A stretch of DNA of 64,000 bases from Leifsonia aquatica H1aii (GCF_000633535.1 NZ_AYMR01000009.1:434001-498000), one strand, 5' to 3'; positions 1 to 8,400 are shown, numbered from the stretch's first letter. A program made the numbers and translations. The notes: generated by a model not told the origin, from the sequence alone.

Positions 1-2
1 CC

Positions 3-815
3 GCCAAGCGCATCACCGTGCGCAAGCACGTCTGCTCGTGGTTCGTCGCCCGGGTGAAGGTCACCGATCTGACCCTCGAGGACGTGCGTGTGATCGGCAA
101 GCCCAGCCTGGCCGGCTCCGGGATGCTGTGGATCAACGCCGACGGCGCCCGGCTCACCGGGTGCACGGCCGACAGCACCCTGGTGATCACCCAATCGTCG
201 ACGGCCTCCACCCGGCCGACCGTGATCCGCGACTCCTGGTTCGGATTCGCCGCGCCGGGCAGCCTGACGGACGCGAGTGTGAAGGTCCCGGTGACGTTCG
301 AGAACACGACGCTCGAGAACGTCGGCGGCATGAAGATCCTGGGCGCAGGCGAGGTCACGTTCCGCGGGTCGACGCTCCGGGCGCCGGCCGGGTCGGATGC
401 GGTGCAGACGGCCTCGGCGCGCACCCGGCTCACCGGCACGACGCTCGACAACGTGTCGCTCCAGGCGGTCGGGACCGCCGAGCAGACCATCGAGGTCACC
501 GCGGGAAGCGTCGTCACCGGCGCCGGCGGGACCGCCATCGGGCGCGGCGGGGACAAGGCGCTCACCCTGCTGCTGGCCGACAGCTCGTTCGCCCGCTCGG
601 AGTCGGGCGGCAAACACGTCTCGCTCACCGGCGGCTCGAACCACTACCGTGCCACGGGCTGCCGGTTCGAGGGCGGTGCGATCGAGCTCACGTCCGGCGG
701 GTTCGGCGGGTCGTCGACCCTGCTGCACACCGTGAACGTGGAAAGCTCGGTGACGCGCAGCGGATTCCCCGCGGACTCCGCACGCATCGTGACCGCCGGC
801 AACCTCACCGTCTGA
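3..815 (+). CDS. right-handed beta-helix (pectate-lyase-like) protein, 5' partial
   Basis: The reading frame is open from the window edge, so only the C-terminal 270 residues are seen. They form short repeats rich in V, T, G and N, of the kind FENTTLENV, FRGSTLRA, LTGTTLDNV and YRATGCRFEG. Each looks like one rung of a parallel beta-helix, as in pectate lyases and glycan hydrolases. No catalytic residues can be assigned in this fragment. The gene ends 59 bp before a short-chain dehydrogenase and is probably the last or accessory member of a sugar-utilisation cluster that begins outside the window. The fold call rests on repeat pattern only; an exact enzymatic role is not claimed. Confidence 0.6.
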   Translation, partial: AKRITVRKHVCSWFVARVKVTDLTLEDVRVIGKPSLAGSGMLWINADGARLTGCTADSTLVITQSSTASTRPTVIRDSWFGFAAPGSLTDASVKVPVTFENTTLENVGGMKILGAGEVTFRGSTLRAPAGSDAVQTASARTRLTGTTLDNVSLQAVGTAEQTIEVTAGSVVTGAGGTAIGRGGDKALTLLLADSSFARSESGGKHVSLTGGSNHYRATGCRFEGGAIELTSGGFGGSSTLLHTVNVESSVTRSGFPADSARIVTAGNLTV

Positions 816-874
816 ACCACCGCTCCGACCGCGGCCTGAATCGCCGCACCACGGCACCACTGGAAGGAACCCCC

Positions 875-1660
875 ATGCCCGCATCCGCATCCGAAACGGC
901 CGCCCCCGCTCCCGTCGCCCTCGTCACCGGAGGCGCGGCCGGCATCGGCTGGGAGATCGGCAAGCGCCTCGTGGCCGACGGCTACCGCGTCGTCGCCGCC
1001 GACCTCGTGCCGGGGCTGACCGCGACCGAGCCGGAGGCGGGGATCGTGCACCGCCGGCTCGATGTCACCGACCCGGCGGACGTCGACGCCGTGTTCGGCG
1101 GCGTCGTCGCCGAGTTCGGCAGGCTCGACGCCGTGGTCAACAACGCCGGGATCCAGCGTCACCGAGCGATCGAGGATCTCGCGTGGGACGAGTGGAAGGC
1201 CGTGGTCGACGTGAACCTGCACGGGGTCTTCCTCTGCCTCCAGGCCGCCGGCCGGCACATGCTGGCGGCCGGGGGCGGCCGGATCGTCAACATCTCGTCG
1301 ATCTCGTCCCGCGGCTCGGCCGGCCGGGCGCCCTACGCCTCGACCAAGGCGGCGGTGATCGGTCTGACCGCGACGGCGGGCGCAGAGTGGGCCGCGCGAG
1401 GCGTGCGTGTCAACGCGGTCGCGCCGGGCTACGTCGACACCGGGGTGTTCCGGCAGGGCGTCGCGGCCGGGACGCTGAGCGAGGAGACCATCCTCGCCCG
1501 CATCCCGGCCGGTCGGCTCGCGCAGGCGGCCGAGATCGCCGCGACGGTGTCGTTCCTGCTCTCCGACCAGGCGAGCTACTTCGCCGGGCAGACCCTGTAC
1601 GCCGACGGCGGCTTCATGGTCGACTACGGCGTGCCGCTCGCGTCGGTGCCGAAGCCGTGA
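875..1660 (+). CDS. SDR-family NAD(P)-dependent oxidoreductase
   Basis: A classical 261-residue short-chain dehydrogenase. It has the cofactor motif TGGAAGIG near residue 20, the NNAG motif (VVNNAGIQ), the catalytic Ser in NISSISS and the YASTK Tyr/Lys pair. The C-terminal YADGGFMVDYG is typical of sugar or sugar-acid dehydrogenases of the family. The ATG is preceded by GGAAGGA at a good distance. It overlaps the next gene by 4 nt (GTGA), so the two are co-translated. With the downstream enolase-superfamily gene, it may oxidise an aldose or a 2-keto-3-deoxy sugar acid. The substrate is inferred from neighbours only. Confidence 0.9.
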   Translation: MPASASETAAPAPVALVTGGAAGIGWEIGKRLVADGYRVVAADLVPGLTATEPEAGIVHRRLDVTDPADVDAVFGGVVAEFGRLDAVVNNAGIQRHRAIEDLAWDEWKAVVDVNLHGVFLCLQAAGRHMLAAGGGRIVNISSISSRGSAGRAPYASTKAAVIGLTATAGAEWAARGVRVNAVAPGYVDTGVFRQGVAAGTLSEETILARIPAGRLAQAAEIAATVSFLLSDQASYFAGQTLYADGGFMVDYGVPLASVPKP

Positions 1661-2739
1661 CGCGGGACCTGCGCACCGCCACGACCGCGCTGCCGCTGCC
1701 CGCCCCGCTCCAGCTCGGGGCCATGACGGTGACGCGCCGCGAGTTCGCCGCGGTCCGGGTGGAGGAGGGCGGCGAGGCCGGCGTCGCCTACGGCCTCACG
1801 CGGGAGGCGCCGATGGCGGAGATCGTGGAGCGGCTGATCGCTCCGCACGTGCTCGAGGGCGACCTCGACCCGGAGGCGCTCTGGGACCGGGCGTTCCGCG
1901 GCAGCGCGATCGTCGGCCGGGTCGGCCTGGTGCGTCGCGCGCTGGGACTGGTGGACGTCGCGTTGTGGGACCTGCACGCGCGTCGGCTCGGCGTCCCGGT
2001 CTGGAGCCTCCTTGGTTCCGGAGACGCGCCGCGCCCGGTGATGCTCGTCGCCGCCTATCCGACGCCGGGCCGGACCGTGGGCAGCCTGGTGGAGGAAGTC
2101 GTCGGCCAGGCGCGGGACGGCTGGCCGCAGGTGAAGATCTCCCGCTCGCCGGATCGTGCGCTGATGCGCGCCCTGCTCGCCGAGCTGGACCGGGAGCTGC
2201 CGGACGGCTGCGGTCTCGTGGTCGACGTGGGATTCGGCTGGCGCGATGCCGACGAGGCCCTCGAGGAGATCGCGGACTGGGGGAGCCCGCGGCTCGCCTG
2301 GCTGGAGGACCCCCTGCTCCCGGAGGACGTCGCGGGCTGTGCGCGCATCCGCCGGGAGACCGGACTGACGGTCGCGGTCGGCGACGAGGTCACCGACCCG
2401 ACCGTCCTGCAGGCTCTCGCCGAGGGCGGTGGCATCGATCTGGCGCGACTCGATGTCGTCGCCCTCGGCGGGATCACCCCGTCCCGGGCGTTCCTCTCCT
2501 GGGCGGCGGACCGGGGCCTCCCGGTCTCGTGCCACATCGGGCCGGAGATCAGCGTGCACCTGCCGGGGGTGCAGATCGAGACGTTCGCCCGCGGACCGCT
2601 GCCGAACCCGTACGACCCGTCACCGGTGCTCGTCACGGGCGGCCCGGCGTTCTCCGGTGGGCGAGCGACGCCGCCGCCCGGCGCCGGACTCGGTTTCGGT
2701 TTCGCGCCCGGTACGTTCGACTTCGGGAGGTCGTCATGA
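1657..2739 (+). CDS. mandelate racemase/enolase-superfamily sugar-acid dehydratase-like protein
   Basis: A 360-residue enolase-superfamily protein with an N-terminal capping domain and a C-terminal (beta/alpha)7 barrel. Acidic metal-ligand candidates are visible at the ends of successive barrel strands in VVDVGF, WLEDP and VGDEV. The His motif SCHIGPEIS matches the mandelate racemase subgroup base. The usual K-x-K on the second strand reads VKIS here, so the second Lys appears to be Ser. That change would alter racemisation or dehydration chemistry. GTG is chosen as start because it overlaps the upstream stop; an ATG at 1723 is an alternative. Dehydration of an aldonate such as fuconate or rhamnonate fits the context but is not proven. 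Confidence 0.8.
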   Translation: MTRDLRTATTALPLPAPLQLGAMTVTRREFAAVRVEEGGEAGVAYGLTREAPMAEIVERLIAPHVLEGDLDPEALWDRAFRGSAIVGRVGLVRRALGLVDVALWDLHARRLGVPVWSLLGSGDAPRPVMLVAAYPTPGRTVGSLVEEVVGQARDGWPQVKISRSPDRALMRALLAELDRELPDGCGLVVDVGFGWRDADEALEEIADWGSPRLAWLEDPLLPEDVAGCARIRRETGLTVAVGDEVTDPTVLQALAEGGGIDLARLDVVALGGITPSRAFLSWAADRGLPVSCHIGPEISVHLPGVQIETFARGPLPNPYDPSPVLVTGGPAFSGGRATPPPGAGLGFGFAPGTFDFGRSS

Positions 2740-3539
2740 GCAGCAGTGCCGCGCAGCCGCGCAGCGTCGTCGTCACCGGGAGCGGCAAGGGGATCGGCCG
2801 CGGGATCGCGGAACGGCTCACCGGCGACGGCTGGATCGTCGTGGGGATCGAGCGCTCCGCCTCGGACACGGTGGACGCCGGGCTCTGCGCCGCGGTCGTG
2901 CACGGTGACTCGGCCGAGCGCGACGTCCACACGCGGGCGGCCGACCGGGCGATGGAGCTCGCTCCGCTCGCGGGCTGGGTCAACAACGCCGGCATCACCG
3001 TCCGCACGCCGCTGCACGCCCTCGACGAGCGGGAGGTGCGACGCGTCGTCGAGACGAACGGTCTCGGCTACCTGTGGGGCTGCTCCGCCGCGGTGACCGC
3101 GTTCACCGGGCAGACGGCGGGCGGCGCGATCGTGAACGTGGGCTCCATCCACGGCCGGGCCAGCTTCGTCGACCACGCGGCGTACGAGTTCACCAAGGGC
3201 GGGATCGACGCGCTCACCCGCAGCGTCGCCGTGACCTACGGCCCCTTCGGCATCCGCGCGAACACCGTCGCCCCGGGCGGTGTGCGCACGCCGCACCTCG
3301 ACGCCCAGATCGCCAACGCCGCGGACCCGGCGGCGGAGGAGCGCGGTCTCGCCGAGGGGCCGCCGCTGCGTCGTATCGCCACGGTCGCCGAGGTCGCGTC
3401 CCTCACGGCGTACCTGCTCGGCGACGAGGCGTCGTACATCAGCGGTCAGTCCATCGCGGTGGACGGCGCCTGGACGTCGGCGTTCGGCCGCCCGGAGGCC
3501 GACGCCGAGCTGGCGGAGCGGTACGGGCTCGGGCGCTGA
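2736..3539 (+). CDS. SDR-family oxidoreductase
   Basis: A second short-chain dehydrogenase of 267 residues. It shows TGSGKGIGRG for the dinucleotide, VNNAGIT, the catalytic Ser region VGSIHG and the active-site pair YEFTK. The start ATG overlaps the stop of the enolase-superfamily gene (ATGA) and has CGGGAGG upstream. The three genes from 875 to 3539 are therefore one translationally coupled unit. In non-phosphorylative fucose/rhamnose routes, one SDR oxidises the sugar and another oxidises the 2-keto-3-deoxy acid. Either role is possible here. Confidence 0.88.
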   Translation: MSSSAAQPRSVVVTGSGKGIGRGIAERLTGDGWIVVGIERSASDTVDAGLCAAVVHGDSAERDVHTRAADRAMELAPLAGWVNNAGITVRTPLHALDEREVRRVVETNGLGYLWGCSAAVTAFTGQTAGGAIVNVGSIHGRASFVDHAAYEFTKGGIDALTRSVAVTYGPFGIRANTVAPGGVRTPHLDAQIANAADPAAEERGLAEGPPLRRIATVAEVASLTAYLLGDEASYISGQSIAVDGAWTSAFGRPEADAELAERYGLGR

Positions 3540-3564
3540 GGCGCCTGCGCCTGCTGCGACGCGC

Positions 3565-3900
3565 TCAGGCCTTGACCATGGATGCGCGGCGGATCAGCCC
3601 GTCGCGCACGTCGAAGGTCGCGATCGTCTCGGTCGCGACGCCGTCGCGGACGACGTACTCCTGCGCGACCACCCAGCGATCGCCGAACAGCGCGTGCGTG
3701 GCGACGGTGCAGCTGAGCCCGGGGGAGGAGAGCCGGTCGGCGTAGAACGCGCGGATCGCGTCCCGGCCCGCCACGGGGGCGTCGCCGACGCCGGTCACGA
3801 CGGCGTCCTCCGCGTACGTGGCGACGAAGGCGTCGAGGTCGTGGGCGTTGAACGCGTCGACCTGCTCGGTGACGACGCGGAGAGCGTCCAGTGCGGTCAT
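3565..3900 (-). CDS. SnoaL/NTF2-like nuclear transport factor 2 fold protein
   Basis: A 111-residue protein with the layout of the SnoaL/NTF2 alpha+beta cone. It has a first helix around VDAFNAHDLDAFVATYAED, an AGRDAIRAFYADRL segment, then beta strands including WVVAQEYVVRDG and IATFDVRDGLI. Such proteins are small isomerases, hydrolases or steroid-delta-isomerase-like enzymes, and many have no known substrate. The start ATG is preceded by AGGAGG. It lies downstream of the SDR gene at 3989-4738 on the same strand, separated by a 17-bp triple repeat, and is probably in the same transcript. Confidence 0.75.
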   Translation of the reverse strand: MTALDALRVVTEQVDAFNAHDLDAFVATYAEDAVVTGVGDAPVAGRDAIRAFYADRLSSPGLSCTVATHALFGDRWVVAQEYVVRDGVATETIATFDVRDGLIRRASMVKA

Positions 3901-3913
3901 AGGGTCCTCCTGA

Positions 3914-3964
3914 GGGGTGCGGCGGATCGAGGGGTGCGGCGGATCGAGGGGCGCGGCGGATCGA
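3914..3964. repeat. three tandem copies of a 17-bp unit
   Basis: The unit GGGGTGCGGCGGATCGA occurs at 3914-3930 and 3931-3947 exactly, and at 3948-3964 with one change. The array fills most of the 88-bp gap between two minus-strand genes, just upstream of the ribosome-binding site of the SnoaL-like gene. It could arise by replication slippage. No function can be assigned. Confidence 0.85.
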
Positions 3965-3988
3965 GGGATTCGGGCGGGACGGGCGACG

Positions 3989-4738
3989 TCAGTCGATCCG
4001 GACGCCGCCATTGACGTCGTAGGTGGCGCCGGTGACGAACCCGGCACGCTCGGAGGCGAGCGACGCGATCGTCCAGGCGACGTCGGCGGGGACGCCGAAC
4101 CTCCCGAGCGGGATGGACGACTCGAGCGCATCGTGCCCCTCCGCGGTCAGCTGGTCGGTGATCGCGCTCGACACCGGGCCGGGCGTGACCGCGTTGACCC
4201 GGATGCCCTCGGCGGCGAGGTGCCGGGCGAAGCTGCGGGTGAGGGCGAGCAGGGCACCCTTGCTGGCGGCGTAGTGCATTCCGGTCTGGAGGGCGCCGAG
4301 CTGCCCGGCGATCGAGGAGAGGTTGACCACGCTGCGATCGCCGGATGCGGCGCGCAGCAGCGGCAGCATCCCGCGCGTGAGCAGGAAGGTGCCGCGCACG
4401 TTCGTCTCCATGACCGCGTCCCACTCGTCGAGCTCGATGTCGTCGTAGTGGCGGTAGGGGCAGACGCCGCCGTTGTTGATCAGCACGTGCAGCTCGCCCC
4501 AGGTGTCGGCGACCTCGGCGACGAGGGCGGCGACGGAGTCGGGGGAGCGGAGGTCGAGCCGGCTGACACGCACGTCGGCGGCGCCTGCGGCGCGGCACTC
4601 CTCCGCCACGCGCTCCGCGGCGGAGCCTCCGGAGGTGAAGGTGAGCCAGACCGCGTGGCCCGCGGAGGCGAGCTCGACGGCGGTGGCGGATCCGATCCCG
4701 GAGCTTGCGCCGGTGATGAGGCTGCGTCGGAGAGTCAT
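3989..4738 (-). CDS. SDR-family oxidoreductase (FabG-like)
   Basis: A third short-chain dehydrogenase, 249 residues when started at MTLRRSLITGASSGIG. Motifs are TGASSGIG, INNGG (the NNAG position), NLSSIAG for the catalytic Ser, and YAASKG. A frame extension upstream to 4768 exists, but it would run through the divergent operator region and lacks a better ribosome-binding site, so ATG 4738 is preferred. It is transcribed divergently from the 2-hydroxyacid dehydrogenase, with a palindromic operator pair between. It probably acts on a sugar or sugar acid of the same pathway. Confidence 0.88.
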   Translation of the reverse strand: MTLRRSLITGASSGIGSATAVELASAGHAVWLTFTSGGSAAERVAEECRAAGAADVRVSRLDLRSPDSVAALVAEVADTWGELHVLINNGGVCPYRHYDDIELDEWDAVMETNVRGTFLLTRGMLPLLRAASGDRSVVNLSSIAGQLGALQTGMHYAASKGALLALTRSFARHLAAEGIRVNAVTPGPVSSAITDQLTAEGHDALESSIPLGRFGVPADVAWTIASLASERAGFVTGATYDVNGGVRID

Positions 4739-4743
4739 GAGGG

Positions 4744-4813
4744 AAACGCTATAGCAATTCGCTGCCAAACCGGGAGTGGACTGGCTCGAAAACGCTAGAT
4801 GCTATAGCGTTTT
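4744..4813. promoter_or_regulatory. paired palindromic operators in divergent promoter
   Basis: Two near-palindromes share the core GCTATAGC: AAACGCTATAGCAATT at 4744-4759 and a mirror-image copy ending GCTATAGCGTTTT at 4813. The 13-mer AAACGCTATAGCA (4744-4756) is exactly inverted as TGCTATAGCGTTT (4800-4812). A further half-site, AAAACGCTA (4789-4797), forms an inverted repeat with TAGCGTTTT (4805-4813). This is the layout of a LacI- or GntR-type repressor site controlling both diverging operons. The regulator gene is not in the window. Confidence 0.75.
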
Positions 4814-4817
4814 GGTC

Positions 4818-5795
4818 ATGACTTCCGATCTCGTTGTGATCACCGACTGCGATCTGCCCGGCACCGCCGCCGACGACGCCCTGACCGCGGCCGGCCTCCG
4901 GGTGCGCCGCGCCGCTTCGCCGTCCGCCGACGACATCGTGGCGGTCGCCGCCGACGCCTCCGCCCTGATCGTGCAGTGGGCGCCGATCACCGCCGACCTG
5001 CTCGACCGCCTCCCGAACCTGCGTTTCATCAGCCGGCTGGGGATCGGCTACGACATGATCGACGTCGACGCGGCGACCGAGCGCGGCATCCTGGTGGCGA
5101 ACACCCCGGCCTACTGCCTGGACGAGGTGGCGACCCACACACTGGCGATGATCCTCGCCCTGGGTCGCGGCCTGATCGGCTACGACCGTGCCGTCCGTGC
5201 GGGGGCGTGGTCGGCGGTCGACGCGCGTCCTCTCGCGTTCCGCCCCGCGGCGACCACGGTCTCCGTCATCGGCTACGGCCGCATCGGGTCGCTCGTCGCC
5301 CGGCGCTGCGCCGCCCTCGGCTTCCACGTCGTCGTCGCGGATCCGATGGTCCCGGACGTGGACATCCTCGCCGATGGCCTCGAACCGGCTCCGCCGGCCG
5401 AGGCCATCGCCCGGGCGGACGTTCTCACCCTGCACGCGCCGCTCACGGAGCAGACCCGGCACCTCGTCGACGCGGCGGCGCTCGCGACGATGAAGCCCAG
5501 CGCGGTGCTCGTCAACACCTGCCGCGGGCCGCTGGTGGACGAGGAGGCGCTGGCCGACGCGCTGGCGGCCGGGTCCCTCGCGGGCGCCGCGATCGACGTG
5601 TTCGAGAGCGAGCCGCTGCCGAGGAGCAGCCGTCTGCGCGGACTCGACAGCGTTCTGCTGACCCCGCACGCCGCCTGGTACTCGCCGGAGGCCCTCGTCG
5701 ACCTGCCGCTGCATGCGGCCGACAACGTCATCGACCACTGGGCCGGCCGCGCCGTCCCGGCGATCGTCAACCGGGTCGCCGCCGCGGCCGACTGA
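4818..5795 (+). CDS. D-isomer-specific 2-hydroxyacid dehydrogenase (C-terminal-binding-protein-like)
   Basis: A 325-residue NAD-dependent 2-hydroxyacid dehydrogenase. The nucleotide-binding GxGxxG reads VIGYGRIGSLVARR. The catalytic Arg sits in NTCRGPLVDEEAL, a Glu in DVFESEPLP and the His in LTPHAAW. Members reduce or oxidise 2-keto/2-hydroxy acids such as glyoxylate, hydroxypyruvate or phosphoglycerate. The start ATG follows the operator region directly. It lies 10 nt upstream of the fumarylacetoacetate-hydrolase-family gene, so the two are an operon. It could convert a 2-keto product of sugar-acid cleavage; the substrate is not known. Confidence 0.9.
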   Translation: MTSDLVVITDCDLPGTAADDALTAAGLRVRRAASPSADDIVAVAADASALIVQWAPITADLLDRLPNLRFISRLGIGYDMIDVDAATERGILVANTPAYCLDEVATHTLAMILALGRGLIGYDRAVRAGAWSAVDARPLAFRPAATTVSVIGYGRIGSLVARRCAALGFHVVVADPMVPDVDILADGLEPAPPAEAIARADVLTLHAPLTEQTRHLVDAAALATMKPSAVLVNTCRGPLVDEEALADALAAGSLAGAAIDVFESEPLPRSSRLRGLDSVLLTPHAAWYSPEALVDLPLHAADNVIDHWAGRAVPAIVNRVAAAAD

Positions 5796-5805
5796 GAGGA
5801 GCACC

Positions 5806-6663
5806 ATGCGCTTCCTGCGCCTCGGCCCCGCCGGCGCCGAACGACCGTTCGTCCGTGCCGGCGGCCGTCTGCACGAGCTCGACCTGATCACGCCGGACAT
5901 CGACCCGGCCTTCTTCGCCTCCGACGGCATCGCACGCACCGCGGCCGCCCTCGCCGCGGGCGACCTGCCCGAGGCCGCCCCGGGCGCAGCAGGCCTGCGG
6001 GTCGGGCCGCCGGTGACCCGGCCCGCGGCGATCGTCTGCATCGGTCAGAACTACGCGGCGCACGCGGCCGAGTCCGGCTCCGCGCCGCCCGAGCACCCGA
6101 TCGTGTTCTTCAAGCATCCGAACACGCTGGTCGGGCCGAACGACGACATCCTGCTGCCCCCGGCCGCCGAGCGCGTGGACTGGGAGGTCGAGCTCGCCGT
6201 GGTGATCGGCCGCCGCGCCCGCTACCTGGAGTCCGACGACGAGGCACTGGCGTGCATCGCCGGCTTCGCCGTCTCGGACGACGTCTCGGAACGCGCCTGG
6301 CAGCTCGACGTCTCCGGCGGCCAATGGTCCAAGGGCAAGAGCGCCGAGACCTTCAACCCGTTCGGGCCCGAGCTGGTGACGCCCGACGAGGTCGATCATG
6401 CCGCCCTGCGGCTCGCCTCCTGGGTGGACGACGCGCCGCGGCAGGACTCGTCGACGGCCGATCTGATCTTCGGCGTCCCATCGCTCATCCGCGACCTGAG
6501 CCAGTACCTGGTGCTGGAGCCGGGGGACATCGTCAACACCGGGACGCCGCAGGGCGTCGCGCTCTCCGGGCGCTTCCCGTATCTGGTGGACGGGAACACC
6601 GTCCGTGTCGCGATCGAGGGCCTCGGGGAGCAGCGCAACCGCGTGCGGCGCGCCACGCGCTGA
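5806..6663 (+). CDS. fumarylacetoacetate hydrolase family protein
   Basis: A 285-residue FAH-family enzyme. The typical motifs appear in order: IVCIGQNYAAHA, PIVFFKHPNTLVG, the metal-binding VDWEVELAVVIG, FNPFGPELVTPDE, and the C-terminal GDIVNTGTPQGVALS. The family comprises Mg2+-dependent C-C bond hydrolases and hydratases. One branch cleaves 2,4-diketo-3-deoxy-L-fuconate or -rhamnonate. That assignment fits the neighbouring SDR, enolase-superfamily and lactonase genes but remains inference. ATG at 5806 has GAGAGGAG upstream. Confidence 0.92.
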   Translation: MRFLRLGPAGAERPFVRAGGRLHELDLITPDIDPAFFASDGIARTAAALAAGDLPEAAPGAAGLRVGPPVTRPAAIVCIGQNYAAHAAESGSAPPEHPIVFFKHPNTLVGPNDDILLPPAAERVDWEVELAVVIGRRARYLESDDEALACIAGFAVSDDVSERAWQLDVSGGQWSKGKSAETFNPFGPELVTPDEVDHAALRLASWVDDAPRQDSSTADLIFGVPSLIRDLSQYLVLEPGDIVNTGTPQGVALSGRFPYLVDGNTVRVAIEGLGEQRNRVRRATR

Positions 6664-6671
6664 CCCGGGCG

Positions 6672-7559
6672 CTACGCCGCGCGGTACTCCGGCTGCGGGA
6701 GGCCACGTGCCTCCACGGCGACGGTGAACAGCGCACCGGAGGCCGGGGCGGCCGCGAGCCGGTCGGCATCCAGGCCCTCGCGGGCGGTGGTGATCACGAG
6801 CGTTCGCAGGTCCGGTCCGGCGAACGCCACGCTCGACGTGTGCGGGGCGTCGACGGCGACCGTGTCGACCACTGCCCCGGAGGCGTCGAAGCGGCGCACC
6901 TCGCTCCCGCCCCAGAACGCGATCCAGAGCATCCCGTCGGTGTCGGCGCACATGCCGTCGGGCATCCCGCTCCCCAGCTGCGGTGCGACGAGGTGCTCCC
7001 GTCGTGGTCCGGTCGCACCCGTGCGGGCGTCGTAGTCGCGTGCCCACACCGTGGAGGTGAGGGTGTCGACGGAGTAGAGGGTCCCCCCGTCCGGCGCCCA
7101 GCACAGACCGTTGGACAGCCGCAGATCGTCGTCGAGGACGCGCACCCGCTCGCCCTCGATCTGGACCAGGCGTTCCGGCCCGGTGCCGTCGTCGAGCGGA
7201 TGGGTGCCGACCAGGAGGCGACCGGCCGGGTCGACGGCGGCGTCGTTCGTACGGCTCCGTGCGCCCGCCGGGACGACGATCGGGCCCGGTCCGAGGGAGC
7301 CGTCGTCTCCGGCGAGCAGGACGCGGTCCCGGCCGACGACCGCCCATCGGCCGTCCCGCGAAGGCAGCACGGCCCCGACGGGTTCGCCGAAGGAGCGGCT
7401 CCCCGTGACCGTGATGCCGTCGTCGTCGAGGCGCCCGGTCAGCACGGTGCCGGCGAGGATGTCGACCCAGAGGAGACGGTCGCGTGGGGCGTCCCAGACG
7501 GGGCCCTCGGCGAGCGTGTAGGTCTCGGCCGTGGCGCGGTGCGCCCGGTAGCGCGTCAT
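6672..7559 (-). CDS. SMP-30/gluconolactonase/LRE family protein
   Basis: A 295-residue six-bladed beta-propeller lactonase. Metal-ligand motifs are visible in LAEGPVWD (Glu), RTNDAAVDPAGRLLVGT, LSNGLCWAPDG (Asn) and MPDGMCADTDGMLW (Asp). Enzymes of this family open sugar lactones such as glucono-, galactono-, fucono- or xylono-lactone. Here it would take the product of a sugar dehydrogenase to the aldonate used by the enolase-superfamily dehydratase. It converges on the FAH gene with only 8 bp between the stops, so it belongs to a separate transcript. Confidence 0.92.
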   Translation of the reverse strand: MTRYRAHRATAETYTLAEGPVWDAPRDRLLWVDILAGTVLTGRLDDDGITVTGSRSFGEPVGAVLPSRDGRWAVVGRDRVLLAGDDGSLGPGPIVVPAGARSRTNDAAVDPAGRLLVGTHPLDDGTGPERLVQIEGERVRVLDDDLRLSNGLCWAPDGGTLYSVDTLTSTVWARDYDARTGATGPRREHLVAPQLGSGMPDGMCADTDGMLWIAFWGGSEVRRFDASGAVVDTVAVDAPHTSSVAFAGPDLRTLVITTAREGLDADRLAAAPASGALFTVAVEARGLPQPEYRAA

Positions 7560-7608
7560 CCTCCGATCCTGGCAGAGCGGGGAGCGCGGCCGACGGCGCC
7601 CGGCGGGG

Positions 7609-8400
7609 TCAGGCGGAACCCGTGACGAATTCGAGCAGCGCCGGCGCGATCGCGTCGGGCTGGACGTCATGGGTCTGGCCGGGCAGCTCCACGTATCGGC
7701 CGTCCGCGGCTCCCGCCGCGATCTCGTGCGCGCCGTAGTGGAGGAACGCCGGACTCGCGCCGCCGGCGATCCCGAGCACCGGGACGCGCAGGGCGGCGAC
7801 GACCTCGTCCGGTACGAGGGAGTCGCCCAGCGCCGCGTCGTCGTAGGCCAGTGTGGGGGCGAGCGCCATCGTGCCCGCCCAGTGCGGCGACTGCCGGATC
7901 CCGGCGATCTGGTCCTCTGGCACACCCACACGGCGGAAGAACAGCTCGACGGCCGCATCCCGGTCGTCGCGTGCGAGGGCGTCGCCGAGAGCGGCCGTGT
8001 ACTCGAGCGCCGGAGCCTGGGCCTCCTCCGGGAGGTACGGCGGCTCGTACACGGCCAGCCGGTTCACCGTCTCGGGTCCGAGGGCGGCTGCCGCGGTGAG
8101 GGCGAGCGCACCCCCGGACGAGAAGCCGACGAGGGTGGCGGAGCCGCCCGCTGCGTCGACCAGGGCGGCGATGTCCTCGATCTCGCGGGCGACGGCGAAG
8201 GGGAGCGTGTCACCGCTCTCGCCGCGGCCACGGCGGTCGTAGACCACGACGGTGAGGCGGTCGGCGAGGGCGGCCGCGATCTCGCGGGACCGCCCGCCCG
8301 CGCGGTGCGCCGAGGCGCCGTCCACCAGGACCACCACCGGGCCGGAGCCCGAGGTCTCGAAGGCGATCGTGGTGCCGTCGGACGACGAGACGGTGGACAT
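7609..8400 (-). CDS. alpha/beta hydrolase
   Basis: A 263-residue alpha/beta hydrolase. The oxyanion region VVVLVDGAS follows the first strands. The nucleophile elbow is VGFSSGGALAL, with the expected Ser flanked by Gly. A C-terminal LPGQTHDV supplies a plausible catalytic His. The start ATG is preceded by CCGGAGGGAG. The gene lies 49 bp upstream of the SMP-30 gene on the same strand and may be co-transcribed with it. The family does not allow a substrate to be named. Confidence 0.85.
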   Translation of the reverse strand: MSTVSSSDGTTIAFETSGSGPVVVLVDGASAHRAGGRSREIAAALADRLTVVVYDRRGRGESGDTLPFAVAREIEDIAALVDAAGGSATLVGFSSGGALALTAAAALGPETVNRLAVYEPPYLPEEAQAPALEYTAALGDALARDDRDAAVELFFRRVGVPEDQIAGIRQSPHWAGTMALAPTLAYDDAALGDSLVPDEVVAALRVPVLGIAGGASPAFLHYGAHEIAAGAADGRYVELPGQTHDVQPDAIAPALLEFVTGSA

